A DNA stretch of 64,000 nucleotides, taken from contig NZ_PYGA01000003.1 in assembly GCF_003014485.1 (NCBI RefSeq), positions 124,001-188,000 of the forward strand, in the 5' to 3' direction. The first letter of the stretch is position 1; each line of letters starts with the position of its first letter. The notes below the pieces were generated by a model. It was given only the letters and a program-made list of their open reading frames with translations, made no database searches and had not been told where the DNA came from. The stretch comes from Murinocardiopsis flavida (GTDB lineage: Bacteria; Actinomycetota; Actinomycetes; Streptosporangiales; Streptosporangiaceae). Below are positions 26,156 through 34,495 of the stretch, in pieces. Both the position numbers and the translations under genes were made by a program.

Positions 26156-27379
26156 TCAGTCGGCGGCGTCGAGGTCGGCGGCGTCGACCTCCTCGCGGGA
26201 GATCCCGAGGAGGAACACGATGGCGTCGAGGTAGGGGAAGTTCACCGAGGTGTCGGCCTGCTCGCGGACCACCGGTTTGGCGTTGAACGCCACACCCAGC
26301 CCGGCCGCCTGGAGCATGTCGAGGTCGTTGGCGCCGTCGCCGATCGCCACGGTCTGGTTCAGTGGCACCCCGGCCTCGGCGGCGAAGCGCCGCAGCACGG
26401 CCGCCTTCTCGGGGCGGTCGATCACCGGGCCGACCAGGCGGCCGGTGAGCACGCCGTCGACCACCTCAAGGGTGTTCGCCGCCGAGTAGTCGATGCCGAG
26501 CCGCTCGACCAGCGCATCGGTGACCTGGGTGAAGCCGCCGCTGACGATGGCGCACGCGTAGCCGAGCCGCTTCAGGGTGCGCACCAGGGTGCGCGCTCCC
26601 GGGGTCAGCTCGATCCTGTCGCGGACGGCGTCGAGCGCGCTCGCGTCGAGCCCCTTGAGCAGGCCCACCCGGCGGCGCAGCGACTCCTCGAAGTCGAGTT
26701 CGCCGCGCATGGCGGCCTCGGTGACGCGGCCGACCTCCTCGGCGCAGCCGGCGTGCTCGGCGAGGTGCTCGATCACCTCGCCCTGGATGAGCGTGGAGTC
26801 GACGTCCATGACGACCAGGTGCTTGCCCCGGCGGTGCAGCCCGCTGGGCTGCACGGCGATGTCGATGGACTGGGTGGCGGCCTCCATGGCCAGGCCGGCG
26901 CGCAGCGTGGCGGGGTCGGCGCCGGACACCTCCAGTTCGATGGAGGTCACCGGGTAGCTCGCGAGCCGTTCGATGCGGTCGATGTTCGCGCCGGCCCGCG
27001 CGACGCACGATGCGACGGCGCCGAGCGCCCCGGGGCGCAGCGGGTGCGCCAGGACGGTCACGTGCAGCCGCTCGGTCGAGGAGGCGCCCACCCGGCCGTT
27101 GTCGCCGCTGTCGCCGAAATCGACGTGCATGCCGAGGTCGACGGCCGTCTTGTCGAGTGCCGCGCGCACCTCCTCGAAGACCTGGCGGTGCCGTACGCCG
27201 GGTGCCACGCGGTCGTCGACGGCGAGGAGCGCGCCGAGGACCAGGCGCCCGCCGATGACGACCTGTTCGAGATCGGTGAGTGTGATGGGGAAGACCGACA
27301 GGGTGCTGAGGAGCCTGGCGCTAACGCCGGGCCGGTCGCGCCCGGTGATCGTGACCAGGAGTGTGGAGTCCGTTGCCAT
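26156..27379 (-). CDS. serB: Phosphoserine phosphatase with N-terminal ACT domains (SerB2 type)
   Basis: A 407-residue protein with two ACT-like repeats (residues about 5-80 and 95-170; the second is LHVTVLAHPLRPGALGAV) and a HAD phosphatase domain: VVMDVDSTLIQGEV with the nucleophile Asp, IVSGGFTQVTD, and GDGANDLDML for Mg2+. It catalyses the last step of serine synthesis and the ACT domains probably sense serine, as in M. tuberculosis SerB2. ATG 27379 is used; GTG 27391 is in frame. Confidence 0.95.
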   Translation of the reverse strand: MATDSTLLVTITGRDRPGVSARLLSTLSVFPITLTDLEQVVIGGRLVLGALLAVDDRVAPGVRHRQVFEEVRAALDKTAVDLGMHVDFGDSGDNGRVGASSTERLHVTVLAHPLRPGALGAVASCVARAGANIDRIERLASYPVTSIELEVSGADPATLRAGLAMEAATQSIDIAVQPSGLHRRGKHLVVMDVDSTLIQGEVIEHLAEHAGCAEEVGRVTEAAMRGELDFEESLRRRVGLLKGLDASALDAVRDRIELTPGARTLVRTLKRLGYACAIVSGGFTQVTDALVERLGIDYSAANTLEVVDGVLTGRLVGPVIDRPEKAAVLRRFAAEAGVPLNQTVAIGDGANDLDMLQAAGLGVAFNAKPVVREQADTSVNFPYLDAIVFLLGISREEVDAADLDAAD

Positions 27380-27463
27380 GACGTGCACCAAGGTACTCGG
27401 CCCGGTGCGCCGCGGCGCGCGCAGGGCCGCACAGTGCCGAAAACCACAGGGCCGCCCGGTGCC

Positions 27464-28096
27464 TCACCGGTGCCACTTGCGCTTCTTCTTGGGCGGCCGC
27501 GCCTTCGCGTCGATCCCGCCGAACAGCACCGTGCCCGACAGGCGGATCGTGGGGGCGTTGGGGTCGACGTTGGAGTCGGTGCCGCTGAGGTTGGTACCGC
27601 CGAGGATCCCGGTGGTGTCGTTGATGACGCGCACCCCGTGCGGGACGACGATGTCGAGGCCGCCGAAGATCACCGCGCACTGGAGGATCACCTCGCGCTG
27701 GGTCAGGACCGCCTCGCGGAAGTCGAGGCTGATACTGCCGAACAGGACCGAGGCGTTGGTGCGGGGCTCCACGAGCCAGCGCCCGCCCCGCTCGGCGCCG
27801 CCGAAGATCGCGACGATGTTCTCGCGCCCCTGGCTCTCCGACGCGAGCCTGCGCGCCTCCTCGGTGGAGACGGTGAGGCCGACGGATTCGTCGTTGTGGC
27901 GGCCGGGGGCGTTCAGCGGCAGGTCGTGCGTGATGGGGGCGAGTTCGCCGATGGTCTTGGCGCGGAGCACGGAGTCGATGCGCTCGGCGTACTCGTCGGG
28001 AGAGAGGCGCCCTTCGGCGAGCGCTTCGCGGAGCCGCTCCGTGACGCGGTCGCGATCGGCGTCCGACGCGCGCATGTGCTCGGGCTCCGTGGACAC
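27464..28096 (-). CDS. DUF1707 protein with LiaF-like C-terminal domain (paralogue 1)
   Basis: A 210-residue protein. Residues 8-60 are a DUF1707 domain (MRASDADRDRVTERLREALAEGRLSPDEYAERIDS), residues about 95-190 a beta-helical region with LFGSISLDFREAVL and FGGLDIVVPHGVRVINDTTGILGG, as in the cell-wall-active antibiotic response (LiaF-like) fold. No membrane helix; the C-terminus is basic. GTG 28096 has AGGAGG 5 nt upstream. A clear tandem duplicate of the next gene. Role unknown; related proteins are linked to envelope stress signalling. Confidence 0.82.
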   Translation of the reverse strand: MSTEPEHMRASDADRDRVTERLREALAEGRLSPDEYAERIDSVLRAKTIGELAPITHDLPLNAPGRHNDESVGLTVSTEEARRLASESQGRENIVAIFGGAERGGRWLVEPRTNASVLFGSISLDFREAVLTQREVILQCAVIFGGLDIVVPHGVRVINDTTGILGGTNLSGTDSNVDPNAPTIRLSGTVLFGGIDAKARPPKKKRKWHR

Positions 28097-28161
28097 CGTG
28101 GCCTCCTGTCGGCTGTGCCTGGTGGGGGATCGGTAGTGCGGGTCTCGGTGCGCTGCCGAGC

Positions 28162-28821
28162 CTACTTCGCGGCACCGGGCAGGCGGGTCTTCACGGTGAT
28201 GCCGCCGAGCAGGCACAGCCCGGTGAGGCGCACGGTCGGACCGCCGTGCCCGCCGGGGGCGGTCCCCTCGACGTCGACCCCGCCCATGACGGTGGAGGTC
28301 TCGTTGACGACCCGCACACCCGGCGGGACCACGACCTCCAGGCTGCCGAAGACGATCGCGCACTGCACGGTCACTTCGACCTGGGAGAACACGGCGTCGC
28401 GCAGGTCCAGCTCGATGCCGCCGAACATCGACGAGACGTTGGTGCGCGGCTCGACCAGCCAGCGGCCCTTGCGCTCGGCGGCGCCGAAGACGGCGGTGAT
28501 GTTCTCGTAGCCGATGCCGGTGGCGATGAGCGCGCGGTCGGCGTCGGAGGCCGCCGACCCGCCCGGCGCGGCGACGGCCTCGGGACCGTCGCCGTAGGCG
28601 GGCGCGGGCGCGTTGCCGGGCAGGTCGTCCGTGAGGGCGGCGAGTTCGCCGCGCGTCTTGGCGCCGTAGGCCGATTCGAGCCGTTCGCTGTGCTCGTCCT
28701 GGGTGATCCGGCCTTCGGCGAGTGCGTCGGTGAGGAGCGCCGCCGTCCGGTCGCGGTCGGCGTCGGAGGCGCGGAGGCCGGCAGTGGGCGGGACGGAGCG
28801 CTGGTCCATGGTGTTCGTCAT
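28162..28821 (-). CDS. DUF1707 protein with LiaF-like C-terminal domain (paralogue 2)
   Basis: A 219-residue paralogue of the downstream gene with the same layout: DUF1707 at residues 15-65 (LRASDADRDRTAALLTDALAEGRITQDEHSERLESA), then MFGGIELDLRDAVF and FGSLEVVVPPGVRVVNETSTVMGG. The spacer between domains is longer and Ala/Gly-rich. It ends 65 bp before its paralogue. ATG 28821 or in-frame ATG four codons later. Confidence 0.82.
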   Translation of the reverse strand: MTNTMDQRSVPPTAGLRASDADRDRTAALLTDALAEGRITQDEHSERLESAYGAKTRGELAALTDDLPGNAPAPAYGDGPEAVAAPGGSAASDADRALIATGIGYENITAVFGAAERKGRWLVEPRTNVSSMFGGIELDLRDAVFSQVEVTVQCAIVFGSLEVVVPPGVRVVNETSTVMGGVDVEGTAPGGHGGPTVRLTGLCLLGGITVKTRLPGAAK

Positions 28822-28933
28822 GCTTTCGAGTATCCGCCGGTGGGGGCCGCGCGGGATCAGGCGGCGACCCTGATGTGTCCCGGAGCCGCCGCCCTGGGCG
28901 ACCCTGACTCCGCCGGGGCGCGGCTCGGGGTTC

Positions 28934-29710
28934 TCAGGCGTGCACGGCGTTGTAGGCGGCCACGCGGGCCCGCCGCACCGCGGCGTCGAGGCTGCGGAGG
29001 GCCTCGCCGCGCGCCGCCATCTGGGTGGCGCTCAGGCCGCGCCCGTCGTCGCGGCCCGCCAGGCGGACCACCACCGCGAGGCGGTCGGCGAGCGCGGCGA
29101 GCCGGTGGGCCCGCTGCGGGTAGCCCGGCGCCAGGCCGTCAGTGGGCGCCGACCCGGGGTCGCGCAGGTCGGCCAGTGCCCGGCCGACCTCGGGCCCCCA
29201 CGCGGCGACGTCGTCGACCCGGCCGAACACCGCGGTGGACTCGGTGATGGCGCGGTTCAGGCGGTGCTCGGCCTCCGCGAGCCGCACCGGCTGCGGTGCG
29301 GTGTCGGCGGCGGGGTAGGGGGTCCAGGCCACGCCGACGTAGGAGGAGCCGCGGCGGTCCTCGGAGGGGACCAGGCCGATCTGGTGGTCGGCGAGGGTCA
29401 GCAGCACCGCCTCGCGCGCCTCGATGGCGGCGGAGTTGAGTTCGGCGCTGCCGATGAGCCCCAGCGGGTCGCCGGGCACGGGCAGGGACAGGTGCATGGC
29501 GCGCAGCCCGCTGGTGCGCAGCCGGGCCAGCGTGGTGCGCAGCGGGGCGCCCGCCTCGAACAGCGGTGCGTCGCAGTCGCCCGCGATGACGTGCGGACCC
29601 GTGCGCCGTTCGACGGCGTCGACGGCGTCGTCGAGCCCGGCCAGCCCGGCCAGCCAGGCGCTCCCCCAGGCGACGAGCGGTGCTGACGACAGTTCTGCAA
29701 GATCTGGCAC
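28934..29710 (-). CDS. Conserved-looking actinobacterial protein of unknown function
   Basis: A 258-residue soluble protein with a probable two-part layout: an alpha/beta half (SAPLVAWGSAWLAGL ... LRAMHLSLPVPGDPLGL) and a helical C-terminal half (RLAEAEHRLNRAITES, RAHRLAALADRLAVVVRL). I recognise no catalytic motif. GTG 29710 is preceded by AGGGGGAT at the right distance; the in-frame ATG 29785 adds 25 residues without a ribosome-binding site. It is transcribed toward the DUF1707 pair. Confidence 0.65.
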   Translation of the reverse strand: MPDLAELSSAPLVAWGSAWLAGLAGLDDAVDAVERRTGPHVIAGDCDAPLFEAGAPLRTTLARLRTSGLRAMHLSLPVPGDPLGLIGSAELNSAAIEAREAVLLTLADHQIGLVPSEDRRGSSYVGVAWTPYPAADTAPQPVRLAEAEHRLNRAITESTAVFGRVDDVAAWGPEVGRALADLRDPGSAPTDGLAPGYPQRAHRLAALADRLAVVVRLAGRDDGRGLSATQMAARGEALRSLDAAVRRARVAAYNAVHA

Positions 29711-29990
29711 GCGTGATCCCCCTACCGGCGCCGGTGCCCTCGCGGGTTCTTCGGCCTGCTCGAACACCGGCTTGACGCTGTTCATCGCGGTACGCCGGAA
29801 CGTACCCGCGAGCGCACCGGATGTGCACCCGGCGCGGACCGGCGTATGGTCCCGGCCGGCGGGCGACCACCGGCAGGGGCCGTGACCCCGCCCCGAGGAC
29901 GGGCGGGACCCGCCCTCCGAGCCTATGCCGACCGCCCCCGCACGGCCTCACGAGCAGGCGGCCCGAACAGCGGCGCCCGCGCACAACGGA
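29711..29990. other. Gap without a convincing gene
   Basis: Only shadow frames. It should contain the promoter of the minus-strand gene to its left. Confidence 0.35.
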
Positions 29991-30029
29991 CGCGCCCCGC
30001 CGCCTCTTCGGAAGAGGCGGCGGGGCGCG
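29991..30029 (-). terminator. Terminator of the small secreted peptide gene
   Basis: A 19-bp perfect stem (CGCGCCCCGCCGCCTCTTC with its complement) around one base, 38 bp past the stop of the gene at 30067-30237. Confidence 0.65.
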
Positions 30030-30066
30030 GTACCCGTTGTTGCCGGGCGTCGGCCCGGAACGCGAC

Positions 30067-30237
30067 CTAGGTGGCTTCGATGTTGCTGGTGGCCTCGATG
30101 TTGCCGGAGGTTCCCGCCGCCGACTCCGCGGCGGCCGCGCCGCCGGCCCAGTCAGCCGCCGACGCCGACCCCGCCGCGGCGGCGATTCCGGCCGCGGCGA
30201 TCGCGGCCACCACGATGGCCCGCTTGATGGCCCTCAT
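30067..30237 (-). CDS. Small secreted Ala-rich peptide with NIEAT repeat
   Basis: A 56-residue product: basic start MRAIKRAI, an Ala-rich hydrophobic stretch (VVAAIAAAGIAAAAG) and the signal-peptidase site SASA-AD at about residue 30. The mature part is only about 26 residues and ends SGNIEATSNIEAT, an exact tandem repeat of NIEAT. GGGAGG sits 5 nt upstream of ATG 30237 and a long hairpin follows the stop, so this is very likely a real gene. No family is recognised; it has no Cys, so it is not a chaplin. Confidence 0.7.
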   Translation of the reverse strand: MRAIKRAIVVAAIAAAGIAAAAGSASAADWAGGAAAAESAAGTSGNIEATSNIEAT

Positions 30238-30565
30238 ACGTTCCTCCCCGTCCCGGGCACCCCCGTTGGGTGCCCGAAGCACGCAGTATCCGCACCGGCC
30301 CACCACAGCGGCAATGCCTTGCGATCAGGGTCGAAAACCCCCGGTCACAGCCCGATCCCGCGTCGCCGGGCATGGCACGGGGCGCACGGCGCCGGTTCCG
30401 GCGGCGGCTGCGGCAGGGCGGGCGCACCCCGCCGTCCGCGGGGCGTCCGGTGGGCCGGATCCGGGCCGGGTGGGGACGGGTCCAAGCCGGTTCTGCAAGC
30501 ATTGGCCGATACGTGTGAGACGGACACGGGCCCACTGGGTCCGTTGTCGGGCGACGAGGAGAGCG
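30238..30565. other. Divergent promoter region of the secreted peptide and ABC genes
   Basis: 328 bp. No gene seen; the only supported elements are the ribosome-binding sites at its two ends. Confidence 0.35.
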
Positions 30566-31351
30566 ATGAACGGGCATGTGCTGCGCATGAGCGGCGTTGG
30601 TGTGCGGCGCGGCGATTCACGGCTGCTGCACGGCATCGACTGGGTGGTCGAGGAGGACGACCGCTGGGTGGTGATCGGCCCCAACGGCGCGGGCAAGACG
30701 ACGCTGCTGCGCGTCGCGGGGACCCAGCTCGGCCCGTCCGAGGGGACCGTGGAGCTGCTCGGCGAGCCGGAGGGCGAGGGCGACGTCTTCGAGCTGCGCC
30801 CGCTGATCGGGTTCGCGGGGTCGTCGGTCGCCGCGCAGGTCCCCGACCGGCAGCTCGTGCTGGACCTCGTGATCAGCGCGGCCTACGGGCTGCTGGGGCG
30901 CTGGGGCGAGGAGTACGGGGTCCCCGACCACAGCAGGGCCCGCGCGCTGCTGAGCCGGTGGGGGGTCGCGCACCTGGCGGAGCGGGCGTTCGGCACGCTG
31001 TCGGAGGGGGAGCGCAAGCGGGTGCTGATCGCCCGGTCGCTCATGTCCGACCCGGAGCTGCTCCTCCTGGACGAGCCGGCGGCAGGGCTCGACCTGGCGG
31101 GCCGCGAGGACCTGCTGAACCGGCTGCGCCGGCTGGCGAACGACATCGACGCCCCCGCACTGGTGGTGGTCACCCACCACGTGGAGGAGATTCCCCCGGG
31201 CTTCACGCACGCCATGCTGATGCGCGCGGGCGCCGTGGTCGACGCCGGGCCGCTGGAGGACGTCATGACCCCCGCGAACCTCAGCGCGGCGTTCGGGCTG
31301 AACCTGAAGGTCGAGTACGACGGCGAGCGCTGGAGCGCGCGGGCCGTGTGA
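30566..31351 (+). CDS. Stand-alone ABC-type ATPase
   Basis: A 261-residue ABC ATPase: Walker A GPNGAGKTT, Q-loop region around residues 80-90, signature LSEGERKRV (LSGGQ variant), Walker B LLLLDEPAAGLD and the His-switch VVTHHVEEIP. No membrane partner is encoded next to it on either side. The closest type I know is the ModF/YlmA-like group of lone ATPases found in actinobacteria upstream of SPFH genes. ATG 30566 with GAGGAG upstream. Transported substrate, if any, unknown. Confidence 0.85.
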   Translation: MNGHVLRMSGVGVRRGDSRLLHGIDWVVEEDDRWVVIGPNGAGKTTLLRVAGTQLGPSEGTVELLGEPEGEGDVFELRPLIGFAGSSVAAQVPDRQLVLDLVISAAYGLLGRWGEEYGVPDHSRARALLSRWGVAHLAERAFGTLSEGERKRVLIARSLMSDPELLLLDEPAAGLDLAGREDLLNRLRRLANDIDAPALVVVTHHVEEIPPGFTHAMLMRAGAVVDAGPLEDVMTPANLSAAFGLNLKVEYDGERWSARAV

Positions 31352-31684
31352 GGGCGCGCCGGATCGCCGATCCGCCGGTCACGGACCGGTTTGATCGATC
31401 CATTCGGTCGTCCATAACCGGAATCGCCGCGCGGGTCCGGGCAACGATCGGGTGTACTTCGCCGCATCGGAGACCGGGGCGCACGGCGCAGGCCGGGCGA
31501 AATATGCGATTCCGCGGCAAGCACATGGGTAAACAGTGGAACGTCACCGTGTGAAGGGATCTATGATCGCGGCGTGGGCCGTGCGGTACCCCGCCGCGCA
31601 GCGGCCCACGGCCTCTCGCGACGCCCCGGTGGGGACGGACCCCCACCTCCCGCCCCCGAATTCGTAGGAGCCGGAGCCGCCCCG
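31352..31684 (+). promoter_or_regulatory. Promoter region of the SPFH gene
   Basis: 333 bp without a gene; in related genomes an NfeD gene usually pairs with SPFH, but none fits here. The hexamer TATGAT at 31562-31567 is the best -10 box I saw in the window, with a weak -35 (TGGAAC, 31537-31542) at 19 bp. Confidence 0.4.
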
Positions 31685-32707
31685 ATGCTCACCGCCGTCG
31701 TCATAGTCCTCGTATTCGTGGCGATCCTGCTCGCCATAGCGTTCCGCAGCATCCGCATCGTGCCGCAGGCCGAGCAGGACGTCGTGGAGCGCTTCGGGCG
31801 CTACCACCGCACCCTGAAGTCCGGGTTCAACATCGTCGTCCCGTTCGTCGACGCCATCCGCGAGCGCATCGACATGCGCGACCAGGTGGTCAGCTTCCCG
31901 CCGCAGTCCGCCATCACGCAGGACAACCTGGCGGTCAACGTCGAGACCGTCGTCTACTACCGGGTGACCAACGTCTACGACGCCACCTACAAGGTCGCCA
32001 ACTTCATCACCGCCGTCGAGCAGCTCGCCTCCGCAACGCTGCGCAACGTCATCGGCGGCATGGACCTCGAGGACACCCTCACCTCCCGCGACCAGATCAA
32101 CCGCGAGCTGCGGTCGGTCCTCGACGAGGCCACCGCCGAGTGGGGAATCAAGGTCAGCCGCGTCGAGCTGAAGGCCATCGACCCCTCGGAGTCCATCCAG
32201 GAGGCCATGGAGAAGCAGATGCGGGCCAACCGCGACAAGCGCGCGGAGATCCTGCGGGCCGAGGGTGAGAAGGCGTCGGCCATTCTGCGCGCCGAAGGTG
32301 AGCAGTCGGCGGCTGTGCTGCGCGCCAAGGGTGCGGCCGAGGCCGAGACCGTGCAGGCCAAGGCCGAATCCGAGGCCATGACCCTGCGCGCCCGCGGCGA
32401 GGCCGACGCCATCGCCATGGTGTTCAAGGCGCTGCACTCCGGCCAGCTCAGCAAGGAGCTGCTGGCCTACCAGTACTTGCAGAAGCTGCCGCAGATCGCC
32501 CAGGGCGACGCCAACAAGCTGTGGATCGTCCCCTCGGACATGGGCAGCAATGCCCCGTGGTGGCCCACGATGCAAGAGGGCATGGAGAACCTGGCCGACA
32601 TCGCCGAGTCCGTGCGCGGCTCTGGCGCGGGGCAGTCCCAGGGACGCACGCCGGTCGCCCCGCCGCGCGAAGAGGGCGAGCGCCCCCTGTACCGCGACGA
32701 GGAGTAG
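31685..32707 (+). CDS. SPFH/Band 7 membrane protein (stomatin-like)
   Basis: A 340-residue protein with one N-terminal membrane helix (residues 3-22), the Band 7 domain (IRIVPQAEQDVVERFGRYHRTLKSGFNIVVPFVD, then RDQVVSFPPQSAITQDN), and a coiled coil at about 175-250 with repeats such as ILRAEGEKASAILRAEGE. Compares to Rv1488 of M. tuberculosis and to QmcA. Such proteins form large ring or cage oligomers and organise membrane domains and protease access. ATG 31685; ribosome-binding site is weak. Confidence 0.92.
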   Translation: MLTAVVIVLVFVAILLAIAFRSIRIVPQAEQDVVERFGRYHRTLKSGFNIVVPFVDAIRERIDMRDQVVSFPPQSAITQDNLAVNVETVVYYRVTNVYDATYKVANFITAVEQLASATLRNVIGGMDLEDTLTSRDQINRELRSVLDEATAEWGIKVSRVELKAIDPSESIQEAMEKQMRANRDKRAEILRAEGEKASAILRAEGEQSAAVLRAKGAAEAETVQAKAESEAMTLRARGEADAIAMVFKALHSGQLSKELLAYQYLQKLPQIAQGDANKLWIVPSDMGSNAPWWPTMQEGMENLADIAESVRGSGAGQSQGRTPVAPPREEGERPLYRDEE

Positions 32708-32863
32708 CGGCGCCGCTCCGGCAACCGGACCCCTGGTAGGGCTGTGACCTGGCTCTCGTCCGTAGTCTTGCGGGGGTCTTAGTGTCATTGCCGCCGCCGC
32801 GGGCGTGGAGCGCCCGCGGCGCGGGAGGCGGCGGGCACGCTGTGAGTTTCGGGGTTTTCGCGG
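32708..32863. terminator. Spacer with CCGCGGGCG hairpin
   Basis: The spacer holds an inverted repeat CCGCGGGCG-TGGAG-CGCCCGCGG near 32796-32820, a likely SPFH terminator. Confidence 0.45.
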
Positions 32864-33628
32864 ATGGGTCTGTGGGAGGCGCTCGCCATCCTGGTGGCGG
32901 GTATCGGCGCGGGCGGGATCAACGCTGTCGTCGGGTCGGGCACCCTGTTCACCTTCCCGGTGCTGATCGCCCTGGGCTACCCGCCGGTCGTCGCCACCGT
33001 GTCCAACAGCATCGGGCTCGCGCCCGGCTCCCTCACGAGCGCCATCGGCTACCGGCGGGAGCTCCGAGGGCAGCGGCGGCGGGTGATCCGGTTCGGAGTG
33101 ATGTCCTTCCTCGGCGCGCTCACCGGCGCCGTGGCGCTGCTGCGGCTGCCCGAGGACGTGTTCACCCTCGTCGTCCCCGTGCTCATCGCGGGCGCGTGCG
33201 TGCTGGTGCTGCTGCAACCCCGGATCAACGCCCGGCTGCGCCGCCGCCGCGCCGGGCGGCCCGACGGGGGCCCGCTGCTGCCGCTGGGGATCTACGGCGC
33301 CGGCGTCTACGGCGGGTACTTCGCCGCGGCCCAGGGCGTGGTCCTCATCGGCCTGATGGGCAGCTCGCTGGACGACGAGTTGCAGCGGATCAACGCGCTG
33401 AAGAACGCGCTGACGTTCATCGTGAACTCCACCGCCGCCGTGTTCTACATCGCCTTCGCGTCGCCGCAGTGGACGGTGGTGGCGCTGGTCGCAGCGGGCG
33501 CGGTGGTCGGCGGCTACCTGGGCTCCCTGTACGGCCGCAGGCTAAGCCCGCGGGCACTGCGCCTGCTGGTCGTCCTCATCGGCCTGAGCGCGGCCGTGCA
33601 GATCCTCTGGTCGACGTTCGGCGGCTGA
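32864..33628 (+). CDS. TauE/SafE (TSUP) family membrane permease
   Basis: A 254-residue protein with eight predicted membrane helices and the two TSUP repeats: IGAGGINAVVGSGTLFTFPVL near the start and GVYGGYFAAAQGVVLI at about 145-160, both with the Gly-rich re-entrant motif. The family moves sulfite, sulfonates or related organic anions. No sulfur-metabolism gene lies next to it. Start ATG 32864; no strong ribosome-binding site. Confidence 0.9.
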   Translation: MGLWEALAILVAGIGAGGINAVVGSGTLFTFPVLIALGYPPVVATVSNSIGLAPGSLTSAIGYRRELRGQRRRVIRFGVMSFLGALTGAVALLRLPEDVFTLVVPVLIAGACVLVLLQPRINARLRRRRAGRPDGGPLLPLGIYGAGVYGGYFAAAQGVVLIGLMGSSLDDELQRINALKNALTFIVNSTAAVFYIAFASPQWTVVALVAAGAVVGGYLGSLYGRRLSPRALRLLVVLIGLSAAVQILWSTFGG

Positions 33629-33648
33629 CCGCGCCGCGGGCCCGGGCG

Positions 33649-34272
33649 TCAGCCGGCGAAGTAGCCGCGGCGCTCGGAGTCCTCGATGAGCGATGCCGCG
33701 TAGGCGCCCAGCGCCTGGGACCCCTCGGCGATGATCTTCACCTTCTCCAGCACCTGACCCTTCGACACCCCGAGCTGCACCCAGGTGCCGCCGTCGGTGT
33801 GCCAGTTGGCGAGCATCGGGGCGAGGCGGTCGACGGCCTTGGCGAACCGCGCCTCAGGGGTCTCCCTGGCCTCGAACTCGTCCCACAGGGTGCGCACACG
33901 CTCGGCCTGGTCGGCGGGGAGCAGCGCGAAGATGCGGTCGGCAGCGAGGCGCTCGCGCTCGACCTGGTCCTGGACGGCGGCACTGTCGTAGATGAAGGTG
34001 TCGCCGGCGTCGATCTCCACGATGTCGTGGACCAGCAGCAGCTCCGTCACCCGGTCGATGTCGGTGCCCTCGGGGGCGTACTCGGCGAAGACCCGCGCCG
34101 TCAGCGCCAGGTGCCAGGAGTGCTCGGCGTCGTTCTCCCGGCGCGACCCGTCGACCAGCAGATTGCGGCGCAGGATCCGCTTCAGCTTGTCGGTCTCCAG
34201 GACGAACCGGAGCTGAGCGGACAAGCGGTCGTTGTCGACCCCGCTGGCGTGGACCGGTGCCGGCTGCGTCAC
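33649..34272 (-). CDS. HD-domain hydrolase (YfbR/HDDC2-like 5'-nucleotidase)
   Basis: A 207-residue protein with the HD motifs RRENDAEHSWHLAL (His) and LLLVHDIVEIDAGDT (His-Asp), and Asp in AVDRLAPMLANW, matching the YfbR/HDDC2 group that dephosphorylates deoxynucleoside monophosphates. GTG 34272 has AGGAGGG 7 nt upstream. Convergent with the TSUP gene and divergent from the flavoprotein gene. Confidence 0.87.
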   Translation of the reverse strand: MTQPAPVHASGVDNDRLSAQLRFVLETDKLKRILRRNLLVDGSRRENDAEHSWHLALTARVFAEYAPEGTDIDRVTELLLVHDIVEIDAGDTFIYDSAAVQDQVERERLAADRIFALLPADQAERVRTLWDEFEARETPEARFAKAVDRLAPMLANWHTDGGTWVQLGVSKGQVLEKVKIIAEGSQALGAYAASLIEDSERRGYFAG

Positions 34273-34495
34273 GTACGTGCCCTCCTAGGAATACTCGTCG
34301 CACGCGGGTCCGCCGGCCGCCGGGTAAGGACGCCGCTCTGGGCGGGCGGTGCGCGGCGCGGCAGCGGAAGCGTGATCGGTCTCCACGTTAACGAACCGCG
34401 ATGCGGGATGCCCGGCCCGCACGGGGGATGATCCCATCGAAGCAGGGCGGCCCGACACCGGGCGGTCCATCGGGGAAGTAGACGAGGAGCACCGC

